Positions 8,329-18,035 of a stretch of DNA of 64,000 nt are shown here, piece by piece. The notes beneath the pieces were generated by a model that searched no databases, was not told the DNA's origin, and saw nothing but the letters and a program-made list of their open reading frames with translations. How positions within the stretch are numbered: the stretch's first letter is position 1; each line of letters begins with the position of its first letter. The position numbers and the translations under genes are program-made. The DNA lies in NCBI GenBank assembly GCA_907165275.2, contig OU015662.1:4595501-4659500 (forward strand), given 5' to 3'. The DNA is from Zygaena filipendulae (taxonomy: Eukaryota > Arthropoda > Insecta > Lepidoptera > Zygaenidae).

Positions 8329-11300
8329 CAATACATCTAAACTTTGATAGTACTCTGAGACTTCCACATATAGAAATACCCGAAATAAATTCGCGATTTA
8401 TGATCGACACGGGCAGCACTCGATCTTTCATTAGTCCCGCAAAAGCTAACGAGTTCTTTTCGAATTATAAAATTTACGAACCATTTCAGGTAGTTAGTGC
8501 ACATGCTTGCAGCCATCATAATGAAGCTATAATTATACCTTCATTAAAGACATTAAAAAACAATACCATGCACAAATTTTACATATTTCAAGTAGACGAT
8601 CGATATGATGGTTTAATCGGTTCAGACTTACTAAAACAACTAGACGCTACTATCGATATGAAAAATCAAGTATTACATACGCGCGATACAGACATACCTA
8701 TTCTGTATAAAGCAATTCATGAAGTTCGATTAGATCCTCGCAGCGAAACCCGCGTTAAGGTACCTACAACCTTAGGACACGGTCAGGGAATTTTAGAGAA
8801 AACCGATTTTGGTTCAGGAGCTCGGATGCCATGTGCTCTTGTTAATTGTATTAATGGATTAGCTTATACTGTTATTCAAAATACATCAGACAAAGCAGTG
8901 ATAGTAAAGTTTCGCAAACCATTAAAAACAGAAAAGTATGACTCTAGTAATACACTGAAAACAAATAAACTTGACTATGATAATTATGAGACAGATAAAA
9001 TTTTAGTTGACAATCTGACAAGACTTCGTTTAGATCACATGAATGACGAAGAAAGAAATACGATTCGAAATTTATGCCATGAATATAAAGATATATTTTA
9101 CTGTGACAAACTTCCACTGACCTTCACAAACAAAGTAAAGCACGTAATCAGGACTACTAACGAAGATCCCATATATATTAAGCCATATCGACAACCTCAA
9201 GTTATTAACGATGAAATAAATAGACAAGTTGACAAATTGCTTAAAGAAAATGTAATTCAGGAGTCATTTTCACCATGGAGTGCTCCGGTGCACCTGGTAC
9301 CCAAAAAACTCGACGCTTCGGGTGAACGAAAGTACCGTATGGTCATAGATTACAGGCGGCTAAATGACATAACAATTGATGACAAATATCCACTGCCAAA
9401 TATATCCGACTTATTTGACAAATTAGGTAAATCTATTTATTTTTCCACCCTTGACCTCGCCAGTGGCTATCATCAAATTGAAGTTAACGAGACAGACAGA
9501 CAAAAGACAGCCTTTAGCACCCAATCTGGACACTACGAATTTTTGAGAATGCCCTTCGGACTAAAGACAGCTCCAGCTACATTCCAGAGGGCAATGGACA
9601 GCATTCTTAGAGGACTAAATGGAATACACTGCCTTGTGTACTTAGATGATATCATCATCTTTTCGTCGAGCTTACAAGAACACGTACAAAAACTCCGACA
9701 AATTTTTGACAGACTTAGGGAGACCAATCTGAAAATTCAATTAGACAAATCCGAATTTCTACGTAAAGAAGTACTATACCTAGGACATTCGATTACTAAA
9801 GAAGGACTCCGACCAAACAATGACAAAATTAACACCATTATCAACCTCCCCATACCTAAAACTACTACTGAAATTAAAAGTTTTCTAGGACTCATTGGTT
9901 ACTATAGAAAATTCATCAAGGACTTTGCTAAACTAACCAGACCGCTAACAAACTGTTTGAAAAAGAATCACAAAGTATTAATCACTGACGAATACGTTAC
10001 TGCTTTTAACAAATGTAAAGAAATTTTAACGAATGCACCACTTCTACAATTTCCTGATTTTACAAAACCGTTTATTCTCACTACGGACGCCTCGAACTAT
10101 GCTTTAGGAGCAGTTTTGTCTCAAGGCCCCGTCGGTGGAGACCTTCCCATTGCCTATGCCAGTAGGACTCTCAACGATGCGGAAACAAGGTATAGCACCA
10201 TTGAGAAAGAACTACTCGCTGTAGTGTGGGCCGTAAAACATTTTCGACCTTACTTATACGGAAGAAAATTCACAATTTTTACCGACCACAGACCCCTAGC
10301 TTGGTTGAATTCCCTTAAGGAACCCAACAGTAAACTCACTCGCTGGCGCTTACGATTGGCAGAGTACAACTATGAAGTTATTTATAAAAACGGAAAACAA
10401 AATACAAACGCCGATGCCTTATCTAGGATAAAATTAAACGTTCTTCATAAAGATGATTCAAGCTCATTAGTCGTAAATGTGGATAAAAGACAACGAAAAG
10501 GACATAGTAAATTGAACCCTAAAAGCCCAATAACAATTTCATCTGAATCGGAAATGGACGAAACTTCAGAGAGACTACAAAGACCGACTTCCCCATATTC
10601 TATTAGAACACCCACTTGTAGTAGTACACTAACAGCTTCCGAATCAGAAAATCTCACAATTCATACCGATACTATTCACTCAAATAAAGAAACTGAATCG
10701 ATTGGCATTCCAATACTCAAGGAAGCGATCGACACTAAACCTAATCAGATTTTGGTATATTCTTGGTTAAAGAACGAAATTAGCGTTAAAAACATATCTA
10801 ATAAAACCCAAAAAATATTAGAAGTACACTTGCCGTTAGATAGAGCCGACTTAATAAAAGATTTCTTAAAAAATTATATTGGAGGAAAGAAAAAATATTT
10901 TATCTATTTCGAAAACACTAACCATAGAACTCAATTTGTAGAGGCTTTCATTTCATTATTTAAGAAAGGCGCAGTAAAATTATTCGAATGCACTGAACGA
11001 GTTATTTACGTTGAAGATGAAGCCGAACAAAAGGAAATAATTTTAAAATACCATTTAGGAAAAAATTGCCATCGCGGAATTAAAGAAACAGCCGGTCACT
11101 TGAAAAGAACGTACTATTGGAATAATTTAGAGGAAACCGTTGCGAGCGTTATAAATTCATGCGAGGCTTGTCGTAAAATGAAATACGATCGAAAACCATT
11201 CAAACCTTTGTTACAACTTACCCAAACACAAAATAAACCATTTCAAGAATTATTTATAGATCTTTTTAGTATTGAAGGCAAATATTATCTAACTATTATA

Positions 11301-12098
11301 GATGCATTTAGCAAACTCGGTCAAGCCTTTGAACTTAGCAATAGATCTACGCCGGAAGTTGTAAGAGGCTTAATAAAATATTTTTCTTTTTACGGGACAC
11401 CATATAAAATAAGTTCTGATTCAGGTTCTGAATTCAATAACTCTTTAATAAAAGAATTATTGGAGTTTTATAAGATTGAACTCCACATAGGAACTCCAAA
11501 CAACCCCAACTCAATGGGAGTCATTGAAAGATTTCATTCAACCATAATCGAAACCTATAGGCTCGCTAAATACGAACATAAGCAAACAGATGCATCCTCT
11601 ATAATGACTTACGCAATCATGGCATACAACCATAGTATCCATTCTACCACTGGCTTAACACCGTTTGAAGTAGTTTTCGGACACACAGAATCTAAAAACC
11701 CTTTTGACATAAACGTAAATAAACAGTACATGCAATTATTAATTAGAGACCACGCGAAAAGAACAAAATTTTTATACAAAGAAATTGCTAAAAGAATGAT
11801 TGAAACCAAAGAAAAGATTAGGGAAAAGAGAGGAGGTGAATCAGATTTTAAGATTGAATTAGACGATAGGATTTACGTAAAAGGCACAAATATCAGACGT
11901 AGCAAGGATAAACCTCGCTACGAAAAAGCCGTGGTTACCGGGGAAATAGCGCGAAATGTAGTGCCAGTACAACTTAAAAAGCGAAATACAAAAATCCCAA
12001 TTAAAGACGTTAAACGCCCTTCGCAGGCAAGGCCAGCTCGTTCTCCTGCTACTGATGACGACGAGCCAATGCCAAGGCCTTCAACTGCACCGACTTGA
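8295..12098 (+). CDS. pol: Errantivirus Pol: protease, reverse transcriptase, RNase H, integrase
   Basis: Made as a Gag-Pol fusion by -1 frameshifting, so the first ATG in frame (8400) is probably not a start. Numbered from that Met: the aspartic protease motif DTG is at 3-5. The reverse transcriptase has its first catalytic Asp at 352 and YLDD at 414-417. RNase H has acidic residues D563, E602 and D629. A Ser/Thr-rich linker follows at about 690-760. The integrase has a zinc-binding H885-x5-H891-x29-C921-x2-C924 and catalytic D954, D1007 and E1043, an exact D,D(35)E spacing. The frame runs 1232 residues from that Met without a stop. Every catalytic residue I looked for is present, so the enzyme may be functional. 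The C-terminus overlaps the start of env by 44 bases. Confidence 0.93.
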   Translation, partial: SGNGLRYQQPITIHLNFDSTLRLPHIEIPEINSRFMIDTGSTRSFISPAKANEFFSNYKIYEPFQVVSAHACSHHNEAIIIPSLKTLKNNTMHKFYIFQVDDRYDGLIGSDLLKQLDATIDMKNQVLHTRDTDIPILYKAIHEVRLDPRSETRVKVPTTLGHGQGILEKTDFGSGARMPCALVNCINGLAYTVIQNTSDKAVIVKFRKPLKTEKYDSSNTLKTNKLDYDNYETDKILVDNLTRLRLDHMNDEERNTIRNLCHEYKDIFYCDKLPLTFTNKVKHVIRTTNEDPIYIKPYRQPQVINDEINRQVDKLLKENVIQESFSPWSAPVHLVPKKLDASGERKYRMVIDYRRLNDITIDDKYPLPNISDLFDKLGKSIYFSTLDLASGYHQIEVNETDRQKTAFSTQSGHYEFLRMPFGLKTAPATFQRAMDSILRGLNGIHCLVYLDDIIIFSSSLQEHVQKLRQIFDRLRETNLKIQLDKSEFLRKEVLYLGHSITKEGLRPNNDKINTIINLPIPKTTTEIKSFLGLIGYYRKFIKDFAKLTRPLTNCLKKNHKVLITDEYVTAFNKCKEILTNAPLLQFPDFTKPFILTTDASNYALGAVLSQGPVGGDLPIAYASRTLNDAETRYSTIEKELLAVVWAVKHFRPYLYGRKFTIFTDHRPLAWLNSLKEPNSKLTRWRLRLAEYNYEVIYKNGKQNTNADALSRIKLNVLHKDDSSSLVVNVDKRQRKGHSKLNPKSPITISSESEMDETSERLQRPTSPYSIRTPTCSSTLTASESENLTIHTDTIHSNKETESIGIPILKEAIDTKPNQILVYSWLKNEISVKNISNKTQKILEVHLPLDRADLIKDFLKNYIGGKKKYFIYFENTNHRTQFVEAFISLFKKGAVKLFECTERVIYVEDEAEQKEIILKYHLGKNCHRGIKETAGHLKRTYYWNNLEETVASVINSCEACRKMKYDRKPFKPLLQLTQTQNKPFQELFIDLFSIEGKYYLTIIDAFSKLGQAFELSNRSTPEVVRGLIKYFSFYGTPYKISSDSGSEFNNSLIKELLEFYKIELHIGTPNNPNSMGVIERFHSTIIETYRLAKYEHKQTDASSIMTYAIMAYNHSIHSTTGLTPFEVVFGHTESKNPFDINVNKQYMQLLIRDHAKRTKFLYKEIAKRMIETKEKIREKRGGESDFKIELDDRIYVKGTNIRRSKDKPRYEKAVVTGEIARNVVPVQLKKRNTKIPIKDVKRPSQARPARSPATDDDEPMPRPSTAPT
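12025..12036 (+). promoter_or_regulatory. Candidate env splice acceptors within the end of pol
   Basis: Two AG dinucleotides, at 12025-12026 (after a CCCTTCGC stretch) and 12035-12036, precede an in-frame hydrophobic stretch of the env frame. Errantivirus env is expressed from a spliced subgenomic RNA, so an acceptor is expected near here. The second AG would be in phase with a CAG/GTGATA donor at 7041/7042, six codons into gag. This is inference from motif and phase only. Confidence 0.4.
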
Positions 12099-13764
12099 TA
12101 GTAATCCTGGTGTACTACCCCTGAAACAAGGAACTGCCGTAGTAAGCCATGACAAGTGGATCATTATTAAAACCTTGAACCTACAAATTATTCAAGACGA
12201 CCTTATGTCAAATTCAAATAAATATATACAACTTAATTCCTTAGTTAAGCTTAATTTTAACAGTACTCCTTACGATAGGATATGTAATTATAAGATACAA
12301 GTAGAGTACATACAAAATTTAACATTAAGCAAGCTTAAACAATTATTTCCAATCGCTAGAGTTAAAAGAGGTCTTTTAAACCCTTTAGGTTCTATTATAA
12401 AAATATTAACCGGAAATTTAGACAACGAAGACGCTGTTAAATATAACCAAATTATAAAAAATATTAAAGTAAATCAACAAAACCTTAATAAAAGGGTAAC
12501 GTTGATCTCTGAAATAGTTCAAAGCGTAACGAATGTTACTAAATCTATAAACAATAATTTAATACAACTTGATGTTCAGTCAAAAATCTTGCAAAGCGAA
12601 TTGGACCATTTGAAAATAAAGGAACAAAAGGATTTCATAGAAAATAACATTATTAATACATATTATTTACTTTTACATAATTTCCAATGTATTCTCACCC
12701 AATTAAATGAAATTGAAACTGCGATTGCTTTCAGTAAATTAGGAACTCTACATCAATCCATTATAGACTCTACTAAGTTGTTATTAGCTTTAAGTGATAT
12801 TGAAAAACATGAAAAATTAACATATACAGTAAGTTTGGAAAATCTTGTAAAAATAGAGCAAACTATTACATTAAAGTCATTCATCCATGATAATCAGATA
12901 GCGTTTCTGTTAGAGGTACCACTGGTAAGAAAAGAAATTTTTATATACTACAAATTGTACCCTCTACCTGTTTTCCGTGATCCAAATACTTTTGTAATAT
13001 TACCCAAATATCCTTACCTATTAGTAAAGGGATCACTAACGAAGCTACTCTCACAACCATGTCAAAAATGCGAGAAATCCTACTTCGTGTGCTCCGCAGA
13101 AAATGTATACGAGTCTATCCAAGATCACTGTATTGCAAATTTATTTAACTTCATAGAGAATACTAGCACCTGTGACGTTATTCCGATCAAAATTGAAGAT
13201 ATTAAAATACAACAAATTCAACCCAATCAATGGATATTATATGCGAGATCAAACACTTTATTGCGAAGAGTATGTCGAAGCCAAGTCTTCCCTCAGAATA
13301 TTCAAGGCACTTATATAATTACAATAGATGACGATTGTCTCGTGAAAATTGGTGGTTTCACAATAAAACTAAGACAGTCCGATTTAAAGGAAGCAACTCA
13401 TACAGGACTACCCATTGTAAATTTGCCTTTGATAAACTTTACAAATGCTGAAAGAAAGCCTGTCAATCTGGAAGGAGTGGATTTCAGTAACCTACAGTAT
13501 CTTACATACGCATTGAAGAAAAGTGACGTGAAAAGTGAAAATAATATAAGTGAAAATAATATCGTATCATTAAAAAGTGTTAGCGTTTGGACAGTTATAT
13601 TGTATTTAGTAATAGGCATTGTTTTAATTTACTTTATGTTTCACTTTCGCGAAACTATAACAATGAAACTTTGCGGAAATCGAAATTCTTCAAATCCTGC
13701 GAATTTGAATAATTTCGAACTTGCGGGGGGACGAGTCATGTTGACGGTACCAAGTACTGAATAA
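12055..13764 (+). CDS. env: Errantivirus envelope glycoprotein (F-like class I fusion protein)
   Basis: Membrane fusion protein related to errantivirus Env and the baculovirus F protein family. From the ATG at 12055 it is 569 residues. A furin-type site RVKR ends at residue 105 and is followed at once by GLLNPLGS and an ILTGNLD motif, the family's fusion-peptide region. Putative N-glycosylation sites include N69, N88 and N160. A Cys-rich ectodomain segment lies around residues 340-370. One transmembrane helix at about 511-531 precedes a tail of about 38 residues. The frame is open upstream to 11962 and encodes a Leu-rich hydrophobic run at 12037-12057, so the true start is probably supplied by splicing and the annotated Met is only the first in-frame ATG. 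The last 30 bases lie in the 3' LTR. No stop or frameshift breaks the gene. Confidence 0.88.
   Translation: MTTSQCQGLQLHRLDSNPGVLPLKQGTAVVSHDKWIIIKTLNLQIIQDDLMSNSNKYIQLNSLVKLNFNSTPYDRICNYKIQVEYIQNLTLSKLKQLFPIARVKRGLLNPLGSIIKILTGNLDNEDAVKYNQIIKNIKVNQQNLNKRVTLISEIVQSVTNVTKSINNNLIQLDVQSKILQSELDHLKIKEQKDFIENNIINTYYLLLHNFQCILTQLNEIETAIAFSKLGTLHQSIIDSTKLLLALSDIEKHEKLTYTVSLENLVKIEQTITLKSFIHDNQIAFLLEVPLVRKEIFIYYKLYPLPVFRDPNTFVILPKYPYLLVKGSLTKLLSQPCQKCEKSYFVCSAENVYESIQDHCIANLFNFIENTSTCDVIPIKIEDIKIQQIQPNQWILYARSNTLLRRVCRSQVFPQNIQGTYIITIDDDCLVKIGGFTIKLRQSDLKEATHTGLPIVNLPLINFTNAERKPVNLEGVDFSNLQYLTYALKKSDVKSENNISENNIVSLKSVSVWTVILYLVIGIVLIYFMFHFRETITMKLCGNRNSSNPANLNNFELAGGRVMLTVPSTE
13725..13733 (+). promoter_or_regulatory. 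Polypurine tract
   Basis: A GGGGGGACG run directly precedes the 3' LTR, where plus-strand DNA synthesis is primed. It is interrupted by one C, and it lies within the env coding sequence. Confidence 0.7.
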
Positions 13765-14034
13765 TTTCTCTATATTATAAATATTATCATACTGTGACAA
13801 CGACCGGGTGGCCAGCCACAGACGCTGAGCAAGCATTCCCGCTACACGGCGAAGTCCATCCGCCCTATAGAGATAAGGTGCTAGGAATTAAGAATAATAT
13901 ACTCATGTACTCATGTTAGATTTAATGTTAGTTTTAAGCATTCATTCTTATTGTAACGGTCATACAATAAAGACGTATTAAAATGCATTAAATTGCTTTT
14001 TAAAAAGCGGTCCTGGATCTACCGTGATTTGTCT
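13734..14034 (+). repeat. 3' LTR of the errantivirus
   Basis: 301 bases with no visible difference from 5949-6249. It carries the last 30 bases of env (stop TAA at 13762-13764) and the polyadenylation signal AATAAA at 13966-13971. Confidence 0.95.
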
Positions 14035-14038
14035 AGGT
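14035..14038. repeat. Target-site duplication AGGT, right copy
   Basis: Direct repeat of 5945-5948, lying at the start of an AGGTAGGTAT run. Confidence 0.7.
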
Positions 14039-15636
14039 AGGTATCTCCGATTTTATTTACTTGTTGTATACATACATACAATACATCAAACACATCAATT
14101 ATTCTGAAGTATTACATCAATGCCCCGATTTATAAGCGAACGGTTACAATTTTCTTTTGCCATCGCTTCTGCGTGGTGACTAATCGGTTTATCTGTCAGT
14201 GACCGGAACTGCGTGGATCTTTTATTCAATCCACACACTTGAATGAATGAACTCGGATACAATGCACTTCGCCCGTAACCGCACACAAAGAGCCGCACTC
14301 GAACGAATATTGCGCGTTGTGAAAATTATTTCTATTACACCCTAGAATCGTAAAAATGTCACGAGACAATAAGTTATCAATCATCCTTCAGGAGGAACCT
14401 CAGTAGTAGAAGATTCACCGTAAAAAATAATATAAGAAGTCCGACCCAATTCGAAAGATTTGCATTCAGGCTGTGTGCTGCAATAATTTATCATCCTTTG
14501 CGAGGCAGCAGAAATATTTATAAAGATATCTGGGCAGGCTTGTCGACACTCTCCTTATATTTATATCATACATACTTACATAACATATTGAGATAAAAAT
14601 GTAATTTAATACTAGATTACTTCCGCAAATGACGATTTTCGTACATATCTATAGATTTGTGATGAACATAATAGAGTTTTATAAATACTAGCAGCAAATT
14701 ATCATATTAAAAATATTATTGTATCCTCGAATTTTGAATAAACAGTTAAATAAACTTGAGCAATAGTTTACATAGTTTCAAGTCGTACAGAATGTAAAAA
14801 AACCCTAATAACATAAATTCTTAGCTCAGTATGCTTATGGTATTTATGAAGTGCCCGCAAAATAAATTAATATCAAACAATTGGACAACAATTTATTCAG
14901 AGAAAAATTTATGTGATTATAAATCTACACATATAATGATTTGTTCGTTTATGTTTGTCGGTTTGTTTGACCGCACGTCGCGTTAAAAGTACCTACCGAT
15001 CCGATTTGAATGAAACTTGGGACACTACTGGTTATATAAATATAATGTAATTTACTAACAATAGATTAAGCAATCATGTTACTAACAAAATTATCTAAGT
15101 TGGTCCAATAAATAAATCAATTATTATTATAATTATTATTAGTAACTTGAATCAAAATTTTGGATAGATACTTTTCTCCAGGAATAAATAAGAATTCCCG
15201 AAAGAAAGTCTTAAACACATGCAAAAGAAACTGCGGGCATCATCTATGAATAAATTATATTAGGTATACTTACCTACATCGGTTTAGTGATAAAAAAGAA
15301 AAACACCCTTTTTTGGTCGAAATTGTATAAGAGTCTAAGAGTTCCCGAGGAAAATCCAAAATATAGACACGTGAAACCGCGGTGCGCTGCTAGTAATTCA
15401 TAACAATATTATGTTTTTATTAATAATTAATGCATTAACAAACCAACAAACGTTCCACATCGCTTAGAGATCACTGAAAAACGAACACCGGTATTCGAGT
15501 TGGATATCTCTCAATTCTTCAACTGCACATTTCTTGTGCCCTAACCATTGTTCTAAATTATGATTTCATAATTCGAATGGATGCCACTTAAGAATTTATT
15601 AAGGGCAGGATCAAAATTTATTGGTTTTAGAAACTA
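14039..15636. other. Non-coding right flank of the retroelement
   Basis: No gene recognised. Positions about 14940-15400 hold a diverged sequence that resembles the Helitron-like repeats of the window: GTTTGTCGGTTTGTTTGA near its start, and a tail ending CTAG at about 15392-15395. Confidence 0.35.
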
Positions 15637-15884
15637 TCCTAATACTACTAGTTTAATATAAGTACTATTGATAAATGTATTATAAAGGCGAAAGTAACTC
15701 TGTCTGTCTGCCCATCTGTCTGTCTGTCTGTTATCTTTTCACACCGTAACTACTCAACCGATCATATGAAAAACTGCATACACGTTGTCAGGGAAACAGA
15801 AAAGGACATAGGATATATTTTATTATAAATAATTCCCGCGAGAACTCTGAAATCAACGCAAGTGAGACCAGGGGGAACAGCTAG
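15637..15884 (+). mobile_element. Helitron-like (Lep1-like) repeat
   Basis: Begins ATCCTAAT, continues with TATTATAAAGGCGAAAG, a GTCTGTCTGTCT microsatellite-like run and an internal ACGTTGTCAGGG segment, and ends AACAGCTAG followed by T. The TC...CTAG ends, with A before and T after, are those of Helitrons. Non-autonomous; no ORF. Confidence 0.6.
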
Positions 15885-17025
15885 TTATTGAAAAGGCAAA
15901 ACAAAAAACATTTATATTAGATAATAAAAGTTTTATTTTGTCAGAAACGAGATGAGAGAATAGTTATGTCAAATGCGCTCGTGATTTCAACGGTCAGAAA
16001 CCGGTTACGTATTTGATTAGTTATAAAAATACGAAAACATGGCGAATTCAGACTACTATACGAAAACTACGTAACTACATACTCAGATGATAGGGGTGGG
16101 GTACATAAAAAGATATTTTGTGATTTTGTGATTTTTAGTGGATTTACTTTTTGAAAGCGGTTCCCTTTAAAAAAAAAAAAGAAAAAAATTAAGTAACTGA
16201 TCATTTGTGTTTGGGTTTTAATTTTTGTATTTAAATTTTTTATTACTGTTGTCTTCAAATAAATGTTACAAAAAAATTTAATCATGTCACGACTCTGGTA
16301 ATACCTAAGGAATGATTTTAAAGATTCATTTTATTAAACACAGTTTTGTTTAGTAAAACATATTTTTACTAAACAAAATGAAATATTCCCCAACGGCGGA
16401 TACAGGGCACGCTAATATGAACGTTATTTCAGTGAAGTAAAGTTTCAAGTTAAGGTCTAATATTAGAGCTGCTAACTTAAAGAATTACTTGCCCTTAAAT
16501 TGGAGGAGACTGCCCTTGCGATGCGTTCATAAAAACATTGTTTCGAAAGTTTGCTCTCTCCATAGAGGTTTAAATGGAAAATTGTATGTTTAATACCTAC
16601 TCACTCAGTGATAAAAATACAAGTCACGGGTGCGCGTGACATAAATCTAGTATATTATAAATATTAGAAGCTTCACGGGGTTTCGACCATGTTAATTTCG
16701 GCATTCCTTCGTGAATTTGCTCTCATAAAATCTTCCTGAAGAAGTTTTTTGTAGGTAAATGATAGTGAAAGCATCTAAATACTTTGCGTATAGTTTAGAA
16801 GAAATGAACGGATACACAGATAAGAGAAGCGACTTGGTTTTACATTTAACTAAGGAGATGCTATGAGGCACAATGCGACGTGCCGAACCAAAGTCTAAGC
16901 GGCAAGGTGAGGTACTTAACGCACACTTGTGTGTGACATGTAAAAAAAACTTTATATCAACGCACGACCGAGTATGAGCGGTGCTCTCGTACTTTTTGCA
17001 GAGGCCATCGTCTATGGTTAGTCGA
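15885..17025. other. AT-rich non-coding stretch
   Basis: No gene recognised. A CTAG-containing fragment near 16650 and a poly-purine run at 16169-16188 are the only notable features. Confidence 0.4.
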
Positions 17026-17218
17026 TCCTAATAATATTATAAACGCGAAAGTTTGTAAGAATGTATGGATGGATGGATGTTTATTACTCTTTCACGCATA
17101 AACTACTGGATGGATTTAAATGAAACTTTACAGTGATATAGTTTATACATCAGATTAACAAATAGGGTACTTTTTATCCCGGAATTCCCGCGGGAACTTT
17201 GAAATTAATGCGGATGAA
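17026..17218 (+). mobile_element. Helitron-like repeat, 3' truncated
   Basis: Begins TCCTAATAATATTATAAA, carries a short GGAT run and an ACTACTGGATGGATTTAAAT segment shared with the copy at 36390-36604, and retains the GGAATTCCCGCGGGAAC block. The terminal CTAG is missing. Confidence 0.6.
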
Positions 17219-17789
17219 TGATTGATTAAATAATTTATTTTGGTTAAACACTCTAACACTCATATACCAATAATGTCGTAACGTGGTGGCAGTAGTAAAT
17301 AATATAATAAATAAACACTGATTATATAATTTATAATGTGACACGGCAAATTTCAAGAATAACCGTATGTCAAAATCACACGCGCCTAAGGCTCGACGGG
17401 CTCGGATTTGCAACAAAATTTATACACCAATAAATTTGTTTACAGATATTGAAGTCGGGACGTGAAAATTAATGGAGGCCTTTTTACATCTCTACTTGTT
17501 TATGAACATGTCCGTGCAGCTTTAAAATAATGTAGTATATATGCTAGGATATAATTTTAGAGTGGGACTTATCGACTGATAGGCTCTTCAATTTATTTTG
17601 ATTGACGAATGAAATGAAAATCAAATTAAATACATTTATTTTATACCCACCCACACTAACACACAACTTATGAAAACATGGAGTTTTCATGGGCGACCGT
17701 ACCCAATCAAGTGATTTCGACCAGACTACTCAGAATATCTATATTTTTGGTTGGTTTAAACCAACTAATTCCCATGATGCTGGTATTAT

Positions 17790-18035
17790 TACATTGATTT
17801 GAATATTCAAGACGACCGCTGTCGCGCCGCGCGCCGCTCCGCATATCACGAGGTCGCGCGTTCGATTCCCGATGGGTGTGGACTTCGTGTAATGAAACCG
17901 GGGTTCCACTTTCTGGTTTGGGCGTGTACTTGTTCGTGCCTATGTTATAAACAACTTAGGTATATGTGTATAGTCTCAGTGTGAGATCAAGTAGATCTGC
18001 GAGTTGTGAAATGTTATTATAAGTTTATTTTTGTA
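17790..18035 (+). mobile_element. Degraded tRNA-derived SINE
   Basis: GTTCGATTCCCG at 17861-17872 resembles an RNA polymerase III B box. The 3' part (about 17960-18027) reads GTGTGAGATCAAG... then GTTGTGAAATGTTATTAT and matches a second tail at 34255-34385. Internal promoter plus shared tail suggest a SINE. The A-box half is not recognisable, so this is a 5'-decayed copy. Confidence 0.45.

Larger units (their letters stand above)
5949..14034 (+). mobile_element. Complete errantivirus-type LTR retroelement (endogenous insect retrovirus)
   Basis: This 8086-bp element has two 301-bp LTRs, a tRNA-Ser primer-binding site, gag, pol and env open reading frames without internal stops, a polypurine tract and flanking AGGT duplications. 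The pol order protease, RT, RNase H, integrase and an envelope gene with a furin-type site and the GLLNPLGS motif place it among errantiviruses (gypsy, 17.6, TED). The LTRs show no difference when compared by eye, so insertion was recent. All parts needed for replication seem present. Whether it is expressed or infectious cannot be told from sequence alone. Confidence 0.95.

Noticed and set aside
8400..8402. Pol starting independently at the ATG 8400
   Set aside because: This ATG falls inside the protease just before the DTG motif. The frame is open upstream and overlaps gag with a slippery heptamer, so a Gag-Pol fusion is more likely.
8114..8519. Minus-strand ORFs opposite the gag-pol junction
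   Set aside because: Shadows of gag and pol, with no homology or start context.
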